Part shown: piece after piece, positions 40,569 through 52,868 of the stretch | Layout of the letters: the number at the start of each line of letters is the position of its first letter | How positions within the stretch are numbered: position 1 is the first letter of the stretch | Assembly: GCA_017644005.1 (NCBI GenBank) | Contig: JAEPMJ010000003.1 | Location: 310,001 to 374,000, forward strand | DNA: 64,000 nt | Direction: 5' to 3' | Source of the DNA: Rhizobiaceae bacterium | GTDB lineage: Bacteria; Pseudomonadota; Alphaproteobacteria; Rhizobiales; Rhizobiaceae | Translations under genes and position numbers: made by a program | The notes under the pieces: model-generated | Seen by the model: the letters and a program-made list of their open reading frames with translations, nothing else | What the model was told of the DNA's origin: nothing | Database searches by the model: none

Positions 40569-41060
40569 TTAGCGGTACGGTGCATCGAGCGCGATGTTGC
40601 GCGCCAGTTCGCGCTCCCAGCGATCGCCATTCGCCAGCAGCTTGTCCTTGTCATAGTAGAGCTCCTCGCGGGTCTCCGCGGCGAACTCGAAATTCGGGCC
40701 TTCAACGATCGCATCGACCGGGCAGGCCTCCTGGCAGAAGCCGCAATAAATGCACTTCACCATGTCGATGTCGTAGCGCACCGTGCGGCGCGTGCCGTCA
40801 TTGCGGCGCGGGCCCGCCTCGATGGTGATCGCCTGCGCCGGGCAGATCGCCTCGCAAAGCTTGCATGCAATGCAGCGCTCCTCGCCGTTGGGATAGCGGC
40901 GCAGCGCGTGTTCACCGCGGAAACGCGGGCTCACCGGCCCTTTTTCGAAGGGATAGTTCACCGTGTGCTTGGGCGCAAAAAACTGGCGCATCGAGAGGAA
41001 GAACGCGCTGACGAACTCTTTCAGGATGAGCGATTTGGCGGCTTGTGCGAGAGCAGACAT
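40569..41060 (-). CDS. nuoI: NADH-quinone oxidoreductase subunit I
   Basis: A 163-residue 8Fe ferredoxin-like subunit that carries clusters N6a and N6b. Both four-cysteine motifs are intact: [12 protein letters not shown] (about residues 60-71) and [12 protein letters not shown] (about 99-110). The frame stays open to 41111, but ATG 41060 ([13 protein letters not shown]) gives the family length. Confidence 0.97.
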   Translation of the reverse strand: MSALAQAAKSLILKEFVSAFFLSMRQFFAPKHTVNYPFEKGPVSPRFRGEHALRRYPNGEERCIACKLCEAICPAQAITIEAGPRRNDGTRRTVRYDIDMVKCIYCGFCQEACPVDAIVEGPNFEFAAETREELYYDKDKLLANGDRWERELARNIALDAPYR

Positions 41061-41103
41061 GATCAGTTCTCCAAGTCCGAATTTGCGGTGCATCGGGCGC
41101 GCA

Positions 41104-42147
41104 TCATGCACCTCCTAACAGCTTGAGCACCGCTGCTGTGGCAACAACCATGAACAGCGACAGCGGCAGGAAAACCTTCCAGCCAAGGCGCATGAGCTGG
41201 TCGTAGCGGTAGCGCGGAACGAACGCCTTCACCATCGAGAACATGAAGAAGACCGCGGTCAGTTTGAGCACGAACCAGAAAACGCCCGGCACCCAATTGA
41301 GGAACCACACATCCACCGGCGGCAGCCAGCCACCGAGAAACAGGATCGTGGTCAGCGCGCACATCAGCAGGATCGCGATGTACTCACCCAGCATGTAGAG
41401 CATGTAGGGCGTTGAGGAATATTCGATCATATGGCCAGCGACGAGCTCCGACTCCGCTTCCACGAGATCGAAGGGCGGGCGATTGGTCTCGGCAAGCGCA
41501 GAGATAAAGAACACCACAAACATCGGGAACAGCGCCAGCCAGTGCCAGTCCAGGAACGAGTTCGGCAGCCCCATCATGGTGCCGAGGCCATCGCCCTGCG
41601 CCAGTACGATGTCGGTGAGGTTGAGTGACCCGACCGCAAGCAGCACGGTAACGATCACGAAGCCGATGGAGACTTCATAGGACACCATCTGCGCGGCCGA
41701 CCGCAGCGCGCCGAGAAACGGGTATTTCGAGTTGGACGCCCAGCCGCCCATGATGACGCCATAGACCTCCAGCGAAGCGATGGCGAAGATGAACAGGATG
41801 CCGACATTGATGTCGGCAATCGCCCAGCCCTCGGCAACGGGGATCACCGCCCACGTGGCAAGCGCCAGAAGCGCGGATACCACCGGCGCCAGCAGGAATA
41901 CGCCCTTGTTGGCGCCTGAGGGAATGACAGGTTCCTTTAAAACGAATTTCAGCAGGTCGGCAAAGGACTGCAGCAGTCCCCACGGCCCGACGACGTTTGG
42001 CCCGCGACGCAATTGCACCGCCGCCCAAACCTTGCGGTCGGCATAAAGAATGAAAGCCGTGAACACGAGCAGCACAACAAGCAGCAACAGCGACTGCCCA
42101 ACGACGATGATGAGCGGCAACAGGTAGGTGTAGAAGAGGTCTTCCAT
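41104..42147 (-). CDS. nuoH: NADH-quinone oxidoreductase subunit H
   Basis: A 347-residue eight-helix subunit that forms the quinone chamber with NuoB and NuoD. Diagnostic segments are [20 protein letters not shown] (about residues 33-52), [19 protein letters not shown] (about 215) and the [16 protein letters not shown] motif near the C-terminus. It starts nine bases after nuoG. Confidence 0.98.
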   Translation of the reverse strand: MEDLFYTYLLPLIIVVGQSLLLLVVLLVFTAFILYADRKVWAAVQLRRGPNVVGPWGLLQSFADLLKFVLKEPVIPSGANKGVFLLAPVVSALLALATWAVIPVAEGWAIADINVGILFIFAIASLEVYGVIMGGWASNSKYPFLGALRSAAQMVSYEVSIGFVIVTVLLAVGSLNLTDIVLAQGDGLGTMMGLPNSFLDWHWLALFPMFVVFFISALAETNRPPFDLVEAESELVAGHMIEYSSTPYMLYMLGEYIAILLMCALTTILFLGGWLPPVDVWFLNWVPGVFWFVLKLTAVFFMFSMVKAFVPRYRYDQLMRLGWKVFLPLSLFMVVATAAVLKLLGGA

Positions 42148-42156
42148 CGTCAGGTC

Positions 42157-44241
42157 CTATTCCGCCGCCTGCTTGAACCCGCCGCGCGCAAGTGCGGAAC
42201 ATTCCGCCATTACGGCGGAAGCACGTGCGATCGGGTTGGTCATGTAAAAATCCTGCACCGCAGAAACGAACGGCGCCTTGTTGAGCCGGCCGCCGCCGCG
42301 TTTCGCCAGCGCGGAAATCGCGCCTGCATCGCCCGGCTCGATTTCGTCAAGCCGCGCCAGGTGCGGGTACTCGCCATAAAGGACTGTCCGCAGCTGCTGC
42401 AGCGAATCGAAGGGCAGCTTCTGACCCAAAACATCGGACAACGCCCGCAGGATCGCCCAGTCGTCCTTGCCCTCGCCCGGCGCGAATCCGGCGCGATTGG
42501 TCATCTGCACGCGGCCTTCGGTGTTGACGTAAGTGCCTGACTTCTCAGTGTAAGTAGCGCCCGGCAGAATGACGTCGGCACGATGGGCGCCGGCGTCGCC
42601 ATGGCTTCCGATATAGACAGTGAAGGCGTCGCCGATCTTGTTCATGTCGAATTCGTCGGCGCCCAGCAGGAAAAGCACATCAAGTGCGCCCATCATGGCG
42701 GAGGCACCCTTGCCCCCCTCGCCCGGCACGAAACCGATGTCGAGCCCGCCAACGCGCGCAGCCGCTGTGTGCAGAACGCCAAAGCCGTTCCAGTCGCCCT
42801 TCACGACGCCGGTTGCTTCCGCCAGCTTCGCCGCAACGCCAAGCACCGCAGCGCCGTCGGTGCGGGCAAGCGCGCCCTGTCCCACGATGATCATCGGGCG
42901 CTTGGCGCGCTTCAATACGGAAGCGAATTTGTGCTTGCCGTCGGCAAGTTCCTTCAGCGTTTCGGCACCCGCGCCAAGCATTTCGTAGTCGTAGCGAAGG
43001 TCGCCCATGTCGCCGATCACGCCGACCGGGAAATCGCCCATGCGCCAGCGCTTGCGGATGCGGGCGTTCAGAACGGATGCTTCAAAACGCGGATTGGCGC
43101 CAACGATCAAAAGCGCATCGGCGCTCTCGATCCCGTCGATGGTCGGGTTGAAGATGTAGCTGGCGCGTCCCTGCGACGGGTCGAGCGCAGCACCATCCTG
43201 GCGGCAATCGATATTGGCGGAGCCGAGCGACGCCATGAGCTGCTTCAGCGCATACATTTCCTCGACCGTCGCCAGATCGCCGGCAATCGCGCCGATCCTG
43301 TCGCCGGACGTCTTGCCGACTGCTGCCTTAATTGCATCGAATGCTTCCGGCCAGCTTGCCGGCGCCAGCTTGCCGCGGCGGCGGATGTAGGGCCGGTCGA
43401 GCCGCTGTGTGCGCAGCCCGTCCCAGATGAAGCGCGTCTTGTCGGAGATCCACTCCTCGTTCACCCGCTCGTTGATGCGCGGAAGAATGCGCATCACTTC
43501 GCGGCCGCGCGTATCGACGCGGATCGAGGAGCCGACCGCGTCCATCACGTCGATCGATTCGGTCTTGGACAGCTCCCACGGGCGCGCCTGAAAGGCGTAG
43601 GGCCGCGAGGTCAGCGCACCGACCGGGCACAGGTCGATCACGTTGCCCTGTAGTTCCGATGTCATCGCCTGTTCGAGATAGGTGGTGATCTCGGCGTCCT
43701 CGCCACGACCGATCAGGCCGAGCTCCGAAATGCCGGCAACTTCGGTCGTAAAGCGGACGCAGCGCGTGCAGTGAATGCAACGCGTCATGATCGTCTTGAC
43801 CAGCGGGCCGATATATTTGTCTTCCACCGCGCGCTTGTTTTCCTGATAGCGCGAGGCGTCGACGCCAAAGGCCATCGCCTGATCCTGAAGATCGCACTCG
43901 CCGCCCTGATCGCAGATCGGGCAATCCAGCGGGTGGTTGATCAGCAGGAATTCCATCACGCCTTCGCGGGCCTTCTTGACCATTGGCGTGTTGGTGAAGA
44001 CCTCCGGCGCTTCGCCATTGGGTCCGGGGCGCAAATCGCGCACGCCCATGGCGCAGGAGGCCGCCGGCTTGGGCGGGCCGCCCTTCACCTCGACCAGACA
44101 CATGCGGCAATTGCCGGCGATCGACAGCCTCTCGTGGAAACAGAAACGCGGCACCTCGGCACCCGCCTCCTCCGCCGCCTGCAGCAGCGTGTAGTGGTCG
44201 GGTACTTCGATCTCTTTGCCGTCGACCTTGAGCTTAGCCAT
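42157..44241 (-). CDS. nuoG: NADH-quinone oxidoreductase subunit G
   Basis: A 694-residue peripheral-arm subunit. The N-terminal [2Fe-2S] domain has [15 protein letters not shown], followed by the His-Cys3 cluster region ([17 protein letters not shown]) and [16 protein letters not shown] with a later Cys in [13 protein letters not shown]. The rest is a molybdopterin-oxidoreductase-like domain without cofactor in this family. It is complete. The accessory gene lies 62 bases upstream. Confidence 0.97.
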   Translation of the reverse strand: MAKLKVDGKEIEVPDHYTLLQAAEEAGAEVPRFCFHERLSIAGNCRMCLVEVKGGPPKPAASCAMGVRDLRPGPNGEAPEVFTNTPMVKKAREGVMEFLLINHPLDCPICDQGGECDLQDQAMAFGVDASRYQENKRAVEDKYIGPLVKTIMTRCIHCTRCVRFTTEVAGISELGLIGRGEDAEITTYLEQAMTSELQGNVIDLCPVGALTSRPYAFQARPWELSKTESIDVMDAVGSSIRVDTRGREVMRILPRINERVNEEWISDKTRFIWDGLRTQRLDRPYIRRRGKLAPASWPEAFDAIKAAVGKTSGDRIGAIAGDLATVEEMYALKQLMASLGSANIDCRQDGAALDPSQGRASYIFNPTIDGIESADALLIVGANPRFEASVLNARIRKRWRMGDFPVGVIGDMGDLRYDYEMLGAGAETLKELADGKHKFASVLKRAKRPMIIVGQGALARTDGAAVLGVAAKLAEATGVVKGDWNGFGVLHTAAARVGGLDIGFVPGEGGKGASAMMGALDVLFLLGADEFDMNKIGDAFTVYIGSHGDAGAHRADVILPGATYTEKSGTYVNTEGRVQMTNRAGFAPGEGKDDWAILRALSDVLGQKLPFDSLQQLRTVLYGEYPHLARLDEIEPGDAGAISALAKRGGGRLNKAPFVSAVQDFYMTNPIARASAVMAECSALARGGFKQAAE

Positions 44242-44303
44242 GCCTGCTTATCCCCGTGCGCCGTGCTGTGTCATGCGCAACGCGCCTGTTACGTATTTCC
44301 CGT

Positions 44304-44996
44304 TCATGACGCATCCGGCGCGCCAGCCGCAAGCTTCGCCGCCTGACCGAGCCAGTCGTCGCGCGTGATGCGGCCCTTGAAGGAGAGATAGTCTTCAATC
44401 CAGTCGATCTCGGCGGGCGTCAGCGCGGCAATGCGCCGATAAGTCCAGATGCCGAGGCCGTTCAGAACCTGTTCGAGCTTCGGCCCGACGCCGGTGATCG
44501 CTTTCAGATCATCCGGCCTTTCTGGCTTCGTCTCAGCTTCCGGCTGGGCAGGCGCAGCGTCAGCTGCCTGCTCGGCCATTTGCAGTTGCGTGCCTTCAGC
44601 CTTCTGCCTGCGATCCGATTGTCTGGCAGCGGGACGAGACACTTCATCAGCCAGCGACTTCGCATCGGCGATCAGCGTCTCGGCTGCCTCGCGCACACGC
44701 CGCACAGCTTCGTTTTCCAGCTTGTCATTGCCGGCCAGCGGCGCGGCGGCCAGGCGATGCCAGTTTTCCGCCGCTCCCGCCCATGCGCCGAGCCACAGCC
44801 CGGTTGCCTGGCTCGTTGCGCCAAGACCGAGCGCTGCAGTGGCGCTCATCATCGCGGCCGGATGCGCCAACAGGTTGAACGCGCCGACCATCTCCTGCGG
44901 CACGATGGCGGCAAGGCTTTTGCCCGCGCGCACCCACTGCTGCTCGGCCGCCTGCAGGTGGCGGATCATCTCTTCGGTCTGGCGTGTGTCAGCCAT
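44304..44996 (-). CDS. Complex I operon accessory protein with helix-hairpin-helix-like C-terminus
   Basis: A 230-residue protein encoded between nuoF and nuoG, not one of the 14 core subunits. Residues 1-115 are helical and look like a phasin or apolipoprotein-type amphipathic helix bundle (start MADTRQTEEMIRHLQAAEQQ). Residues 116-160 are a low-complexity Ala/Glu/Gln linker. Residues 161-222 are a helix-hairpin-helix-like domain (ITGVGPKLEQVL to KGRITRDDW) that matches the NuoE tail at 34 of 62 positions without gaps, by my count. Function is unknown. Assembly or regulation of complex I is inferred from position and the shared domain. ATG 44996 is chosen over 45041. Confidence 0.8.
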   Translation of the reverse strand: MADTRQTEEMIRHLQAAEQQWVRAGKSLAAIVPQEMVGAFNLLAHPAAMMSATAALGLGATSQATGLWLGAWAGAAENWHRLAAAPLAGNDKLENEAVRRVREAAETLIADAKSLADEVSRPAARQSDRRQKAEGTQLQMAEQAADAAPAQPEAETKPERPDDLKAITGVGPKLEQVLNGLGIWTYRRIAALTPAEIDWIEDYLSFKGRITRDDWLGQAAKLAAGAPDAS

Positions 44997-45000
44997 CGCG

Positions 45001-46302
<1,302 letters not shown>

Positions 46303-46311
46303 CCCCACCTC

Positions 46312-47460
46312 CTATCGCGGCTTCTTGCCGAAGACACGGACATATTCGGCCTCGCCGCCCTTGGCGAGCGCCTTGGCCTGCTTGACCCAGTCATCGCGTT
46401 CGATGCGGCCATGGAATTTCAGATAGCCGTCCACCCATTCGCGCTCGGCCTTTTTCCATTTCGCCACCTGCGCGAAAGTGTAAATGCCGAGTTCGTGCAG
46501 AATGCCCTCGATCTTGGGACCGACGCCGGAGATCAGCTTGAGATCGTCAGGTTTGGCGGGTTTCTTGATGCCGGCCGGGCGGTTCTTTTCCTCGGCAGCG
46601 GCGGACGTCGCGGCTTTCCTGCCAGCCGGGCCGCTTCTGCCCTTCGACGCCGGGGCAGTGGCTGTAGCTGCGGTTTTCGCGGCACCTTCCCGTTTTTCGA
46701 CGGGCGACTTGATCGCGGGCGCGGTTTCCACCGCCGACGTCTTTGGCTTGGCTGCTTTGGAGGGCGGCACGCTGGCGGCCTTCGATTTCGCTACAGACGT
46801 TTTTTTCGACGCCGTCGTGGCGCGGGCGCGGCCCGATTTGGTGACCGCCTTCTCGTCGGTCAAAGAGGTCAGCCCGCTTTCGGGCGCCGAGTAGATGCGG
46901 TCAATCTGCGGCCCGGGTGTCACCTTGTCGCCCTTGCCGGCCTCGAATGCATCAATGATCTCCTCAAGGCGTTCCGGCGTCAGGTCCTCGTAGGTATCCT
47001 TGAACACCATCACCATAGGCGCATTCACACAAGCGCCAAGGCACTCAACCTCTTCCCATGACAGCGTGCCGGTCTCATTGGTGTGAAACTGCTCGGGGTG
47101 AATCTTTTTGCGACACACATCCATCAGGGCTTCGGAGCCGCGCAGCATGCAGGGCGTGGTGCCGCAGACCTGCACATGCGCTTTCGTTCCTACGGGATTC
47201 AACTGATACTGGGTGTAGAAGGTTGCAACTTCCAACACACGGATCAGTGGCATTTCGAGCATGTCGGCGACATGTTCGATGGCAGCCTGGGTAACCCAGC
47301 CTTCCTGCTCCTGTGCGCGCATCAGAAGCGGAATCACGGCCGACTGCTGGCGGCCTTTCGGATATTTCTTGATCGTCTTTTTGGCCCAGGCCGCGTTCGC
47401 CCTTGAGAAGGCGAAGCTGGCTGGCTGGAGGGCTGGCTCTGCGAGGCGGCGTACTGACAT
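46312..47460 (-). CDS. nuoE: NADH-quinone oxidoreductase subunit E with long C-terminal extension
   Basis: A 382-residue protein, over twice the usual length of about 160-200. Residues 1-190 are the normal thioredoxin-like [2Fe-2S] subunit with ligands Cys 99, 104, 140 and 144 (CGTTPC, CLGAC). Residues 200-300 are a Lys/Ala/Ser-rich disordered linker. Residues 304-362 are a helix-hairpin-helix-like domain (ISGVGPKIEGILHELGIYTF, then GRIERDDWVKQA) shared with the accessory protein at 44304-44996. Similar tails are known on other rhizobial proteins such as ribosomal L21. The core function, electron entry with NuoF, is secure. Confidence 0.97.
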   Translation of the reverse strand: MSVRRLAEPALQPASFAFSRANAAWAKKTIKKYPKGRQQSAVIPLLMRAQEQEGWVTQAAIEHVADMLEMPLIRVLEVATFYTQYQLNPVGTKAHVQVCGTTPCMLRGSEALMDVCRKKIHPEQFHTNETGTLSWEEVECLGACVNAPMVMVFKDTYEDLTPERLEEIIDAFEAGKGDKVTPGPQIDRIYSAPESGLTSLTDEKAVTKSGRARATTASKKTSVAKSKAASVPPSKAAKPKTSAVETAPAIKSPVEKREGAAKTAATATAPASKGRSGPAGRKAATSAAAEEKNRPAGIKKPAKPDDLKLISGVGPKIEGILHELGIYTFAQVAKWKKAEREWVDGYLKFHGRIERDDWVKQAKALAKGGEAEYVRVFGKKPR

Positions 47461-47463
47461 GGT

Positions 47464-48654
47464 CTATCGATCTACCTCACCGAACACGATATCGAGAGAG
47501 CCGAGGATGGCGGTCACGTCCGCCAGCATGTGTTTGCGGCACAGGAAGTCCATCGCCTGCAGATGCGCGAAGCCTGGCGCGCGCAGCTTGCAACGATAGG
47601 GTTTATTGGTGCCGTCAGCGACGAGATAGACGCCGAATTCGCCTTTCGGCGCTTCGACAGCGGCATAAACCTCGCCTGCGGGAACATGGTAGCCCTCGGT
47701 ATAGAGCTTGAAGTGATGGATGAGCGCTTCCATCGAGCGCTTCATCTCGCCGCGATTGGGCGGTACGACCTTGCCGTCGGCGTTGGATACCGCGCCGGTC
47801 CGCTCCTTGCCCAGCAGGCGTTCGATGCACTGACGCATGATCGACGCCGACTGGCGCATCTCTTCCATGCGGATCAGATAGCGGTCGTAACAATCGCCGT
47901 TCTTGCCGATCGGGATGTCGAATTCCATCTCGCGATAGCACTCGTAAGGCTGCGACTTGCGCAGGTCCCAGGCCGCGCCCGATCCGCGTACCATAACTCC
48001 CGAGAAACCCCAGGCCCAGGCATCGTCGAGCGACACCACGCCGATATCGGCGTTACGCTGCTTGAAAATGCGGTTTCCGGTGAGAAGGTTGTCGAGATCG
48101 TCAACCGTCTTCAGGAACGGGTCGATCCAGTTACCGATGTCTTCCACGAGCTGCTCGGGAAGGTCCTGATGCACGCCACCGGGACGGAAATAGGCCGCAT
48201 GCATGCGCGCGCCGCAGGCGCGTTCGTAAAACACCATCAGCTTTTCGCGCTCCTCGAAACCCCACAGCGGCGGGGTGAGCGCGCCAACGTCGAGCGCCTG
48301 AGTAGTGATGTTGAGCAGGTGATTGAGGATGCGGCCGATTTCGGAATAGAGCACCCGGATCAACTGGCCGCGGATCGGCACGTCGATGCCGAGCAAACGC
48401 TCCACGGCGAGCGCGAAAGCATGCTCCTGGTTCATCGGCGCGACGTAGTCGAGCCGGTCGAAATAAGGCACGGCCTGCAGATAGGTCTTGGCTTCGATCA
48501 GCTTTTCGGTACCGCGGTGAAGCAGGCCGATATGCGGATCGACACGCTCGACAACTTCGCCGTCCAGCTCCAGAACCAGGCGCAACACGCCATGCGCCGC
48601 AGGATGTTGCGGCCCGAAGTTAATGTTGAAATTTCGGACGTTATGCTCGGTCAC
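47464..48654 (-). CDS. nuoD: NADH-quinone oxidoreductase subunit D
   Basis: A 396-residue 49-kDa-type subunit that lines the quinone cavity. Key regions are [20 protein letters not shown] with the quinone-site His near the N-terminus, [14 protein letters not shown] (about residue 40) and the [10 protein letters not shown]-terminus. GTG 48654 overlaps the nuoC stop as GTGA and gives [11 protein letters not shown], the family start; the longer frame to 48702 is rejected. Confidence 0.97.
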   Translation of the reverse strand: MTEHNVRNFNINFGPQHPAAHGVLRLVLELDGEVVERVDPHIGLLHRGTEKLIEAKTYLQAVPYFDRLDYVAPMNQEHAFALAVERLLGIDVPIRGQLIRVLYSEIGRILNHLLNITTQALDVGALTPPLWGFEEREKLMVFYERACGARMHAAYFRPGGVHQDLPEQLVEDIGNWIDPFLKTVDDLDNLLTGNRIFKQRNADIGVVSLDDAWAWGFSGVMVRGSGAAWDLRKSQPYECYREMEFDIPIGKNGDCYDRYLIRMEEMRQSASIMRQCIERLLGKERTGAVSNADGKVVPPNRGEMKRSMEALIHHFKLYTEGYHVPAGEVYAAVEAPKGEFGVYLVADGTNKPYRCKLRAPGFAHLQAMDFLCRKHMLADVTAILGSLDIVFGEVDR

Positions 48655-49256
48655 TGCTTCGCCTTCTCGTCGCCCGGAAGTACATAATCGGTGCCCTCCC
48701 ATGGGGAGAGGAAATCGAAGTTGCGGAATTCCTGCTTCAGTTCGACCGGCTCGTAGACGACGCGCTTCAACTCGTCGTCGTAGCGAACCTCAACAAAGCC
48801 GGTGAGCGGAAAGTCCTTGCGCAGCGGATGCCCTTCGAAACCGTAGTCGGTCAAAATGCGACGCAGATCCGGGTGACCGGTAAACAGGATGCCGTACAGG
48901 TCGTAGGCCTCGCGCTCGAACCAGTCGGCGCCGGGAAACACGGCCGTTGCGGACGGCACGGGTGTATCCTCGTCGGTCATCACACGCACGCGAATGCGCT
49001 GGTTCTGGCGCGGCGACAACAGGTGGTAGACAACGTCGAAGCGCCGCGTGCGCGAGGGGTAATCCGCGCCGGACAGGTCGATGAACGAAATGAACTGGCA
49101 CTGCACGTCATCGCGCAGGAAGCCGAGAACTTCGATGATATCGCCGCTTTCCACTTCGAGCGTGAGCTCGCCGTAAGCGATCGCCGTGTCCTGGATATTC
49201 GAGTCCAGCTTTTCGACGATGTAGGACGCCAGTTCTTTGAGTGCTTCGTCGGACAT
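48651..49256 (-). CDS. nuoC: NADH-quinone oxidoreductase subunit C
   Basis: A 201-residue 30-kDa-type subunit of the peripheral arm. The signature ERFGFEVYDLYGI-like region is here [20 protein letters not shown] (about residues 113-132) followed by [22 protein letters not shown] 49256 has GGTAGGTG upstream; a GTG two codons earlier is possible. The stop overlaps the nuoD start. Confidence 0.97.
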   Translation of the reverse strand: MSDEALKELASYIVEKLDSNIQDTAIAYGELTLEVESGDIIEVLGFLRDDVQCQFISFIDLSGADYPSRTRRFDVVYHLLSPRQNQRIRVRVMTDEDTPVPSATAVFPGADWFEREAYDLYGILFTGHPDLRRILTDYGFEGHPLRKDFPLTGFVEVRYDDELKRVVYEPVELKQEFRNFDFLSPWEGTDYVLPGDEKAKQ

Positions 49257-49262
49257 GCGCAC

Positions 49263-49844
49263 CTACCGCTCGATCGTGCCGGTACGGCGTATTTTCTTCT
49301 GCAGAAGCAGCACGCCATAAAGTAGCGCTTCGGCGGTCGGCGGGCAGCCGGGCACGTAAATGTCCACAGGCACGACGCGGTCGCAGCCACGCACCACCGA
49401 ATAGGAATAGTGGTAATAGCCACCGCCATTGGCGCAGGATCCCATCGAGATGACGTAACGCGGCTCCGGCATCTGGTCGTAGACCTTGCGCAGAGCCGGC
49501 GCCATCTTGTTGGTCAGCGTGCCGGCAACGATCATCACATCAGACTGGCGCGGCGAGGCGCGCGGTGCGAAGCCGAAGCGCTCGGCGTCGTAGCGCGGCA
49601 TCGACATATGCATCATCTCCACCGCACAGCAGGCCAGTCCAAACGTCATCCACATGAGCGAGCCGGTGCGTGCCCAGGTGATCAGCGCTTCCGAGGAGGT
49701 GACAACAAAGCCCTTGTCGGAGAGTTCGTCATTGAACCCGACAAACACCGGGTCGTCCGCGCCAACCGGGCGGCCCGTGTTCGGATCGAGAACGCCTTTC
49801 GGCTTCGGCGCTACGAGCGTCGCAGAAGGATCGTTCAATCCCAT
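49263..49844 (-). CDS. nuoB: NADH-quinone oxidoreductase subunit B
   Basis: A 193-residue subunit carrying cluster N2, the final electron donor to quinone. Tandem cysteines in [12 protein letters not shown] (about residues 55-66), Cys in [20 protein letters not shown] (about 121-140) and [10 protein letters not shown] complete the binding site. ATG 49844 lies inside the end of nuoA (10-base overlap) with GGGAG eight bases upstream, so the two are coupled. Confidence 0.98.
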   Translation of the reverse strand: MGLNDPSATLVAPKPKGVLDPNTGRPVGADDPVFVGFNDELSDKGFVVTSSEALITWARTGSLMWMTFGLACCAVEMMHMSMPRYDAERFGFAPRASPRQSDVMIVAGTLTNKMAPALRKVYDQMPEPRYVISMGSCANGGGYYHYSYSVVRGCDRVVPVDIYVPGCPPTAEALLYGVLLLQKKIRRTGTIER

Positions 49845-50200
49845 TCCAGCGCTCCCTTCTTCCACTCATAAATGAAGCCGATCGTCAGCACGCCGAGAAA
49901 CACCATCATCGACCAGAAACCGAGCCAGCCGATTTCGCCGAACGAGACCGCCCACGGAAACAGGAAGGCGACTTCGAGATCGAAGATAATGAACAGAATG
50001 GCGACGAGATAGAATCGGATGTCGAACTTCATGCGCGCGTCGTCGAATGCGTTGAAGCCGCATTCATAAGCCGACAGCTTCTCCGGATCGGGATTGCTGT
50101 AGGCGACAATGAAGGGCGCAATCACCAGCGCAGCAACGATGGCGAGCGCAACACCGATGAAGATCACGATCGGCAGATAGGACTGAAGAAGTTCACTCAT
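49835..50200 (-). CDS. nuoA: NADH-quinone oxidoreductase subunit A
   Basis: A 121-residue three-helix subunit of complex I and first gene of the nuo operon. The conserved loop [22 protein letters not shown] (about residues 39-60, key Glu and Cys) and [21 protein letters not shown] are typical. The operon promoter must lie in 50201-50480; no sharply matching -35/-10 pair stands out there. Confidence 0.97.
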   Translation of the reverse strand: MSELLQSYLPIVIFIGVALAIVAALVIAPFIVAYSNPDPEKLSAYECGFNAFDDARMKFDIRFYLVAILFIIFDLEVAFLFPWAVSFGEIGWLGFWSMMVFLGVLTIGFIYEWKKGALEWD

Positions 50201-50484
50201 GAATCGTCATTCCGGGGCTTGGGGCCGAACGGAAGCATAACATCACGAACCAAGCTTTTGCCGCGACCTATTTGCCCGGCAAGCGAGCCCCGCCGAGGCC
50301 ATGCTGCGTTGCGGCGAGGGTTAACGCAGCCGCCTGCGCGAAGCAAGTCAAACCTTGGCATCTCGACGCGCCCCGCACAATCATGCCGCGGTTCGCTCAC
50401 GCTCCGCTGCACACGTGTCCAGAACCGGTTGTCGTCCATTGACGATCCTGCTTATGAAAGCAGATCAACGACCGGTGGATGGCA

Positions 50485-51078
50485 ATGGACTGGATTACCT
50501 TCAAAGACCTCTTCGCACTGATACCAGCGCTGATTGGCGCGGTAACGGCCCTGATCCTCAAACCCATTGCGGATTACTGGGTGGCACGCGTACGCGATAC
50601 CCGAATCTACCACTCTCACATGGCTGATCGCATCCGTGATTTCCGCGAGAGCATAGCCGTCCTGGACTCGATCCGGCTCCTGAGGCGCGAGACGTTTCCC
50701 ATCGACGCGCATGTGGAAAAGGTTGCGGTGCCGGCGCACATGGTAACCGCCGAGGCGATCGATCTCGGAAACCTCAGTAGTCACAATCAGGCCGACGGCA
50801 TCCAGCTGAGCAATCTGCTTGAGAACATTTCCCGTGAGACACGATCCATCAACGCATCAAAGGCATCCGGCAATGTCGAAGCGTATTACACGCAGATAGA
50901 CGAGCTTTCGGACAAGATGAGAAATCTCGCCCGATTGTGGGAGAAGGAGCATCCTCGGATCAGAAGATATGTCAAAGCGGCCGATACGAAACGTAAGCCG
51001 ATCATGTTCGAGGACGGCTCGAAAGCGTATGGCGTTTCATACCTGGATGAAAAGCCTACGGCACTGCCGGAGACATGA
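50485..51078 (+). CDS. Hypothetical membrane-anchored helical protein
   Basis: A 197-residue protein I do not recognise. One membrane helix near the N-terminus (LFALIPALIGAVTALIL, about residues 8-24) is followed by an all-helical soluble part with many charged residues (RIRDFRESIAVLDSIRLLRR; RNLARLWEKEHPRIRRYVK). ATG 50485 is preferred to 50479 because GGTGG then has a six-base spacing. It is divergent from the nuo operon and next to tRNA-Asp. Base composition is somewhat less GC-rich than its neighbours, which could suggest a younger acquisition. Confidence 0.65.
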   Translation: MDWITFKDLFALIPALIGAVTALILKPIADYWVARVRDTRIYHSHMADRIRDFRESIAVLDSIRLLRRETFPIDAHVEKVAVPAHMVTAEAIDLGNLSSHNQADGIQLSNLLENISRETRSINASKASGNVEAYYTQIDELSDKMRNLARLWEKEHPRIRRYVKAADTKRKPIMFEDGSKAYGVSYLDEKPTALPET

Positions 51079-51160
51079 GCCGAGGCAAATCCTGACGGCT
51101 GCTCTCCGGTGTCCGGCACCGAACATCCGGGACATTCTGAAATAAGCTGGTCCGGGAAAA

Positions 51161-51237
51161 TGGCGCGAGTGACGGGGCTCGAACCCGCGACCTCCGGCGT
51201 GACAGGCCGGCACTCTAACCGACTGAGCTACACCCGC
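51161..51237 (-). tRNA. tRNA-Asp (GTC anticodon)
   Basis: The reverse strand folds as a standard tRNA: acceptor GCGGGTG with CACTCGC, D-stem GCTC/GAGT, anticodon stem CCGGC/GCCGG around the loop CTGTCAC (anticodon GTC), T-loop TTCGAGC, discriminator G and encoded CCA (51161-51163). Confidence 0.98.
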
Positions 51238-51280
51238 GCATCAGGCGAAACCGGAAACCGGCCCGCTGAATGTCGCGGTG

Positions 51281-51309
51281 AATTAGGCGCTTCCCCCCGT
51301 AGTGTCAAG
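51281..51309 (-). promoter_or_regulatory. Promoter of tRNA-Asp
   Basis: CTTGAC (51304-51309) and CTAATT (51281-51286) on the reverse strand are 17 bases apart; the -35 is a perfect match to the alphaproteobacterial consensus. Transcription would start about 37 bases before the tRNA. Confidence 0.7.
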
Positions 51310-51414
51310 CGGCGGTTGCGCGTGAATTTACGGTCGATGAACAAGCAAGGGTCTATTGCAGGCTCTGCGGCTGAATCGATCCGTCCACACGTTCGTCACG
51401 CAGAGTGATTTTCG

Positions 51415-51443
51415 CTTGCAGCGGTGGCGCGAAACGCCTAAAC
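51415..51443 (+). promoter_or_regulatory. Promoter of tRNA-Val
   Basis: CTTGCA (51415-51420) and CTAAAC (51438-51443) with a 17-base spacer lie just upstream of tRNA-Val and predict a leader of about 8 bases. Confidence 0.5.
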
Positions 51444-51457
51444 GGCTGGCTCACGGC

Positions 51458-51533
<76 letters not shown>

Positions 51534-51668
51534 TCCTTCCGACTGCATGGATTTTGCCAGGTCGCCACCCGCAGATTTCTATCTGGGGGCGAGACATGGC
51601 GCGTGCGACACGCTATTGCGCAATGGAAACTGCAGCCGGTAATCCACCGGTGGGGAGAAATTGATTCG

Positions 51669-52862
51669 ATGACAGATTTTTCAGCCACACGCTCGCTGTT
51701 CGAGATACCGGACGGTTTGATCTACCTCGACGGCAACTCCCTCGGCCCCCTGCCCCGCAAAGCGACGCAACGCGTGACGCGCGCAATGCAGCAGGAATGG
51801 GGTGAGATGCTGATCACTGCGTGGAACAAGGCGCGATGGATGGAAATGCCGTCGCGGCTGGGGGACCGAATTGCGCAGCTGATTGGCGCTTCCGCCGGTA
51901 CGGTGGTGACCGGCGACACACTCTCCATCAAGGTTTATCAGGCGCTTGCGGCCGGCCTCGAGCTCAATCCGGACCGACGCGTTGTGCTGTCCGACACCGG
52001 GAATTTCCCGACCGACCTGTACATGGCGGAGGGACTGCTCAGGCAGCTGGGCGACGGATATCGGATGAAAACCGTCGAGCCGGAAGATGTTGCAGATCAT
52101 ATCGACGAAAACGTAGCGGTGTTGATGCTCACCGAGGTGGACTACCGCACCGGGCGCAGGCACGACATGGCTGCCCTCACCGCCGCCGCGCACGAAAACG
52201 GCGTCATTACAATGTGGGACCTCGCCCACAGTGCCGGGGCGCTTCCTGTCGACCTTACCGGGGCAAACGCCGATTTTGCCGTTGGTTGCACGTACAAATT
52301 CCTGAATGGCGGACCAGGCGCACCTGCATTCATCTATGTCGCGTCGCGGCATGCGAACCGTGTTCGCCCCGCGCTCTCCGGCTGGCTGGGCCACGAGGCG
52401 CCCTTTGCCTTCGACCTCGACTACCGACCGGGCGAAGGTATCGAGCGCATGCGCGTCGGCACACCACCCATACTGCAGATGGTCGCGCTGGATGCTGCTC
52501 TCGACGTTTGGGACAATGTCGATCTCGACGATCTGAGGACGCGCTCCATCGAACTCAGCGAGCGCTTTGTCGCAGGGGTGGAGGCAAATTGTCCGCAACT
52601 GCGACTGGTGAGTCCGCGCGACCCGCACAAGCGCGGTTCACAGATTTCGTTTGCGTTCGAGCATGGTTATGCCGCTATGCAGGCGCTGATTGCCAACAAC
52701 GTTATCGGCGACTTCCGGGCGCCGGACATTATGAGGTTTGGCATAACACCGCTCTATCTGAACGAGAGCGATATCGACGAGGCTGTGAGCCGCCTCTCAA
52801 AGGTCATGTCGGAGAAACTCTGGGACCAGCCCGCTTATCACCGCCGCGCCGCAGTGACCTGA
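51669..52862 (+). CDS. kynU: Kynureninase
   Basis: A 397-residue PLP enzyme that cleaves kynurenine to anthranilate and alanine in tryptophan catabolism. It starts MTDFSATRSLFEIPDGLIYL, then LDGNSLGPLP, the phosphate-binding region VVTGDTLSIKVYQAL, the WDLAHSAGALPVDL cofactor segment and the Schiff-base lysine in CTYKFLNGGPGAPAF (about residue 217). The frame opens upstream at 51501 inside tRNA-Val; ATG 51669 is the family start. No kynA or kynB is nearby. Confidence 0.95.
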   Translation: MTDFSATRSLFEIPDGLIYLDGNSLGPLPRKATQRVTRAMQQEWGEMLITAWNKARWMEMPSRLGDRIAQLIGASAGTVVTGDTLSIKVYQALAAGLELNPDRRVVLSDTGNFPTDLYMAEGLLRQLGDGYRMKTVEPEDVADHIDENVAVLMLTEVDYRTGRRHDMAALTAAAHENGVITMWDLAHSAGALPVDLTGANADFAVGCTYKFLNGGPGAPAFIYVASRHANRVRPALSGWLGHEAPFAFDLDYRPGEGIERMRVGTPPILQMVALDAALDVWDNVDLDDLRTRSIELSERFVAGVEANCPQLRLVSPRDPHKRGSQISFAFEHGYAAMQALIANNVIGDFRAPDIMRFGITPLYLNESDIDEAVSRLSKVMSEKLWDQPAYHRRAAVT

Positions 52863-52868
52863 GCCCCC

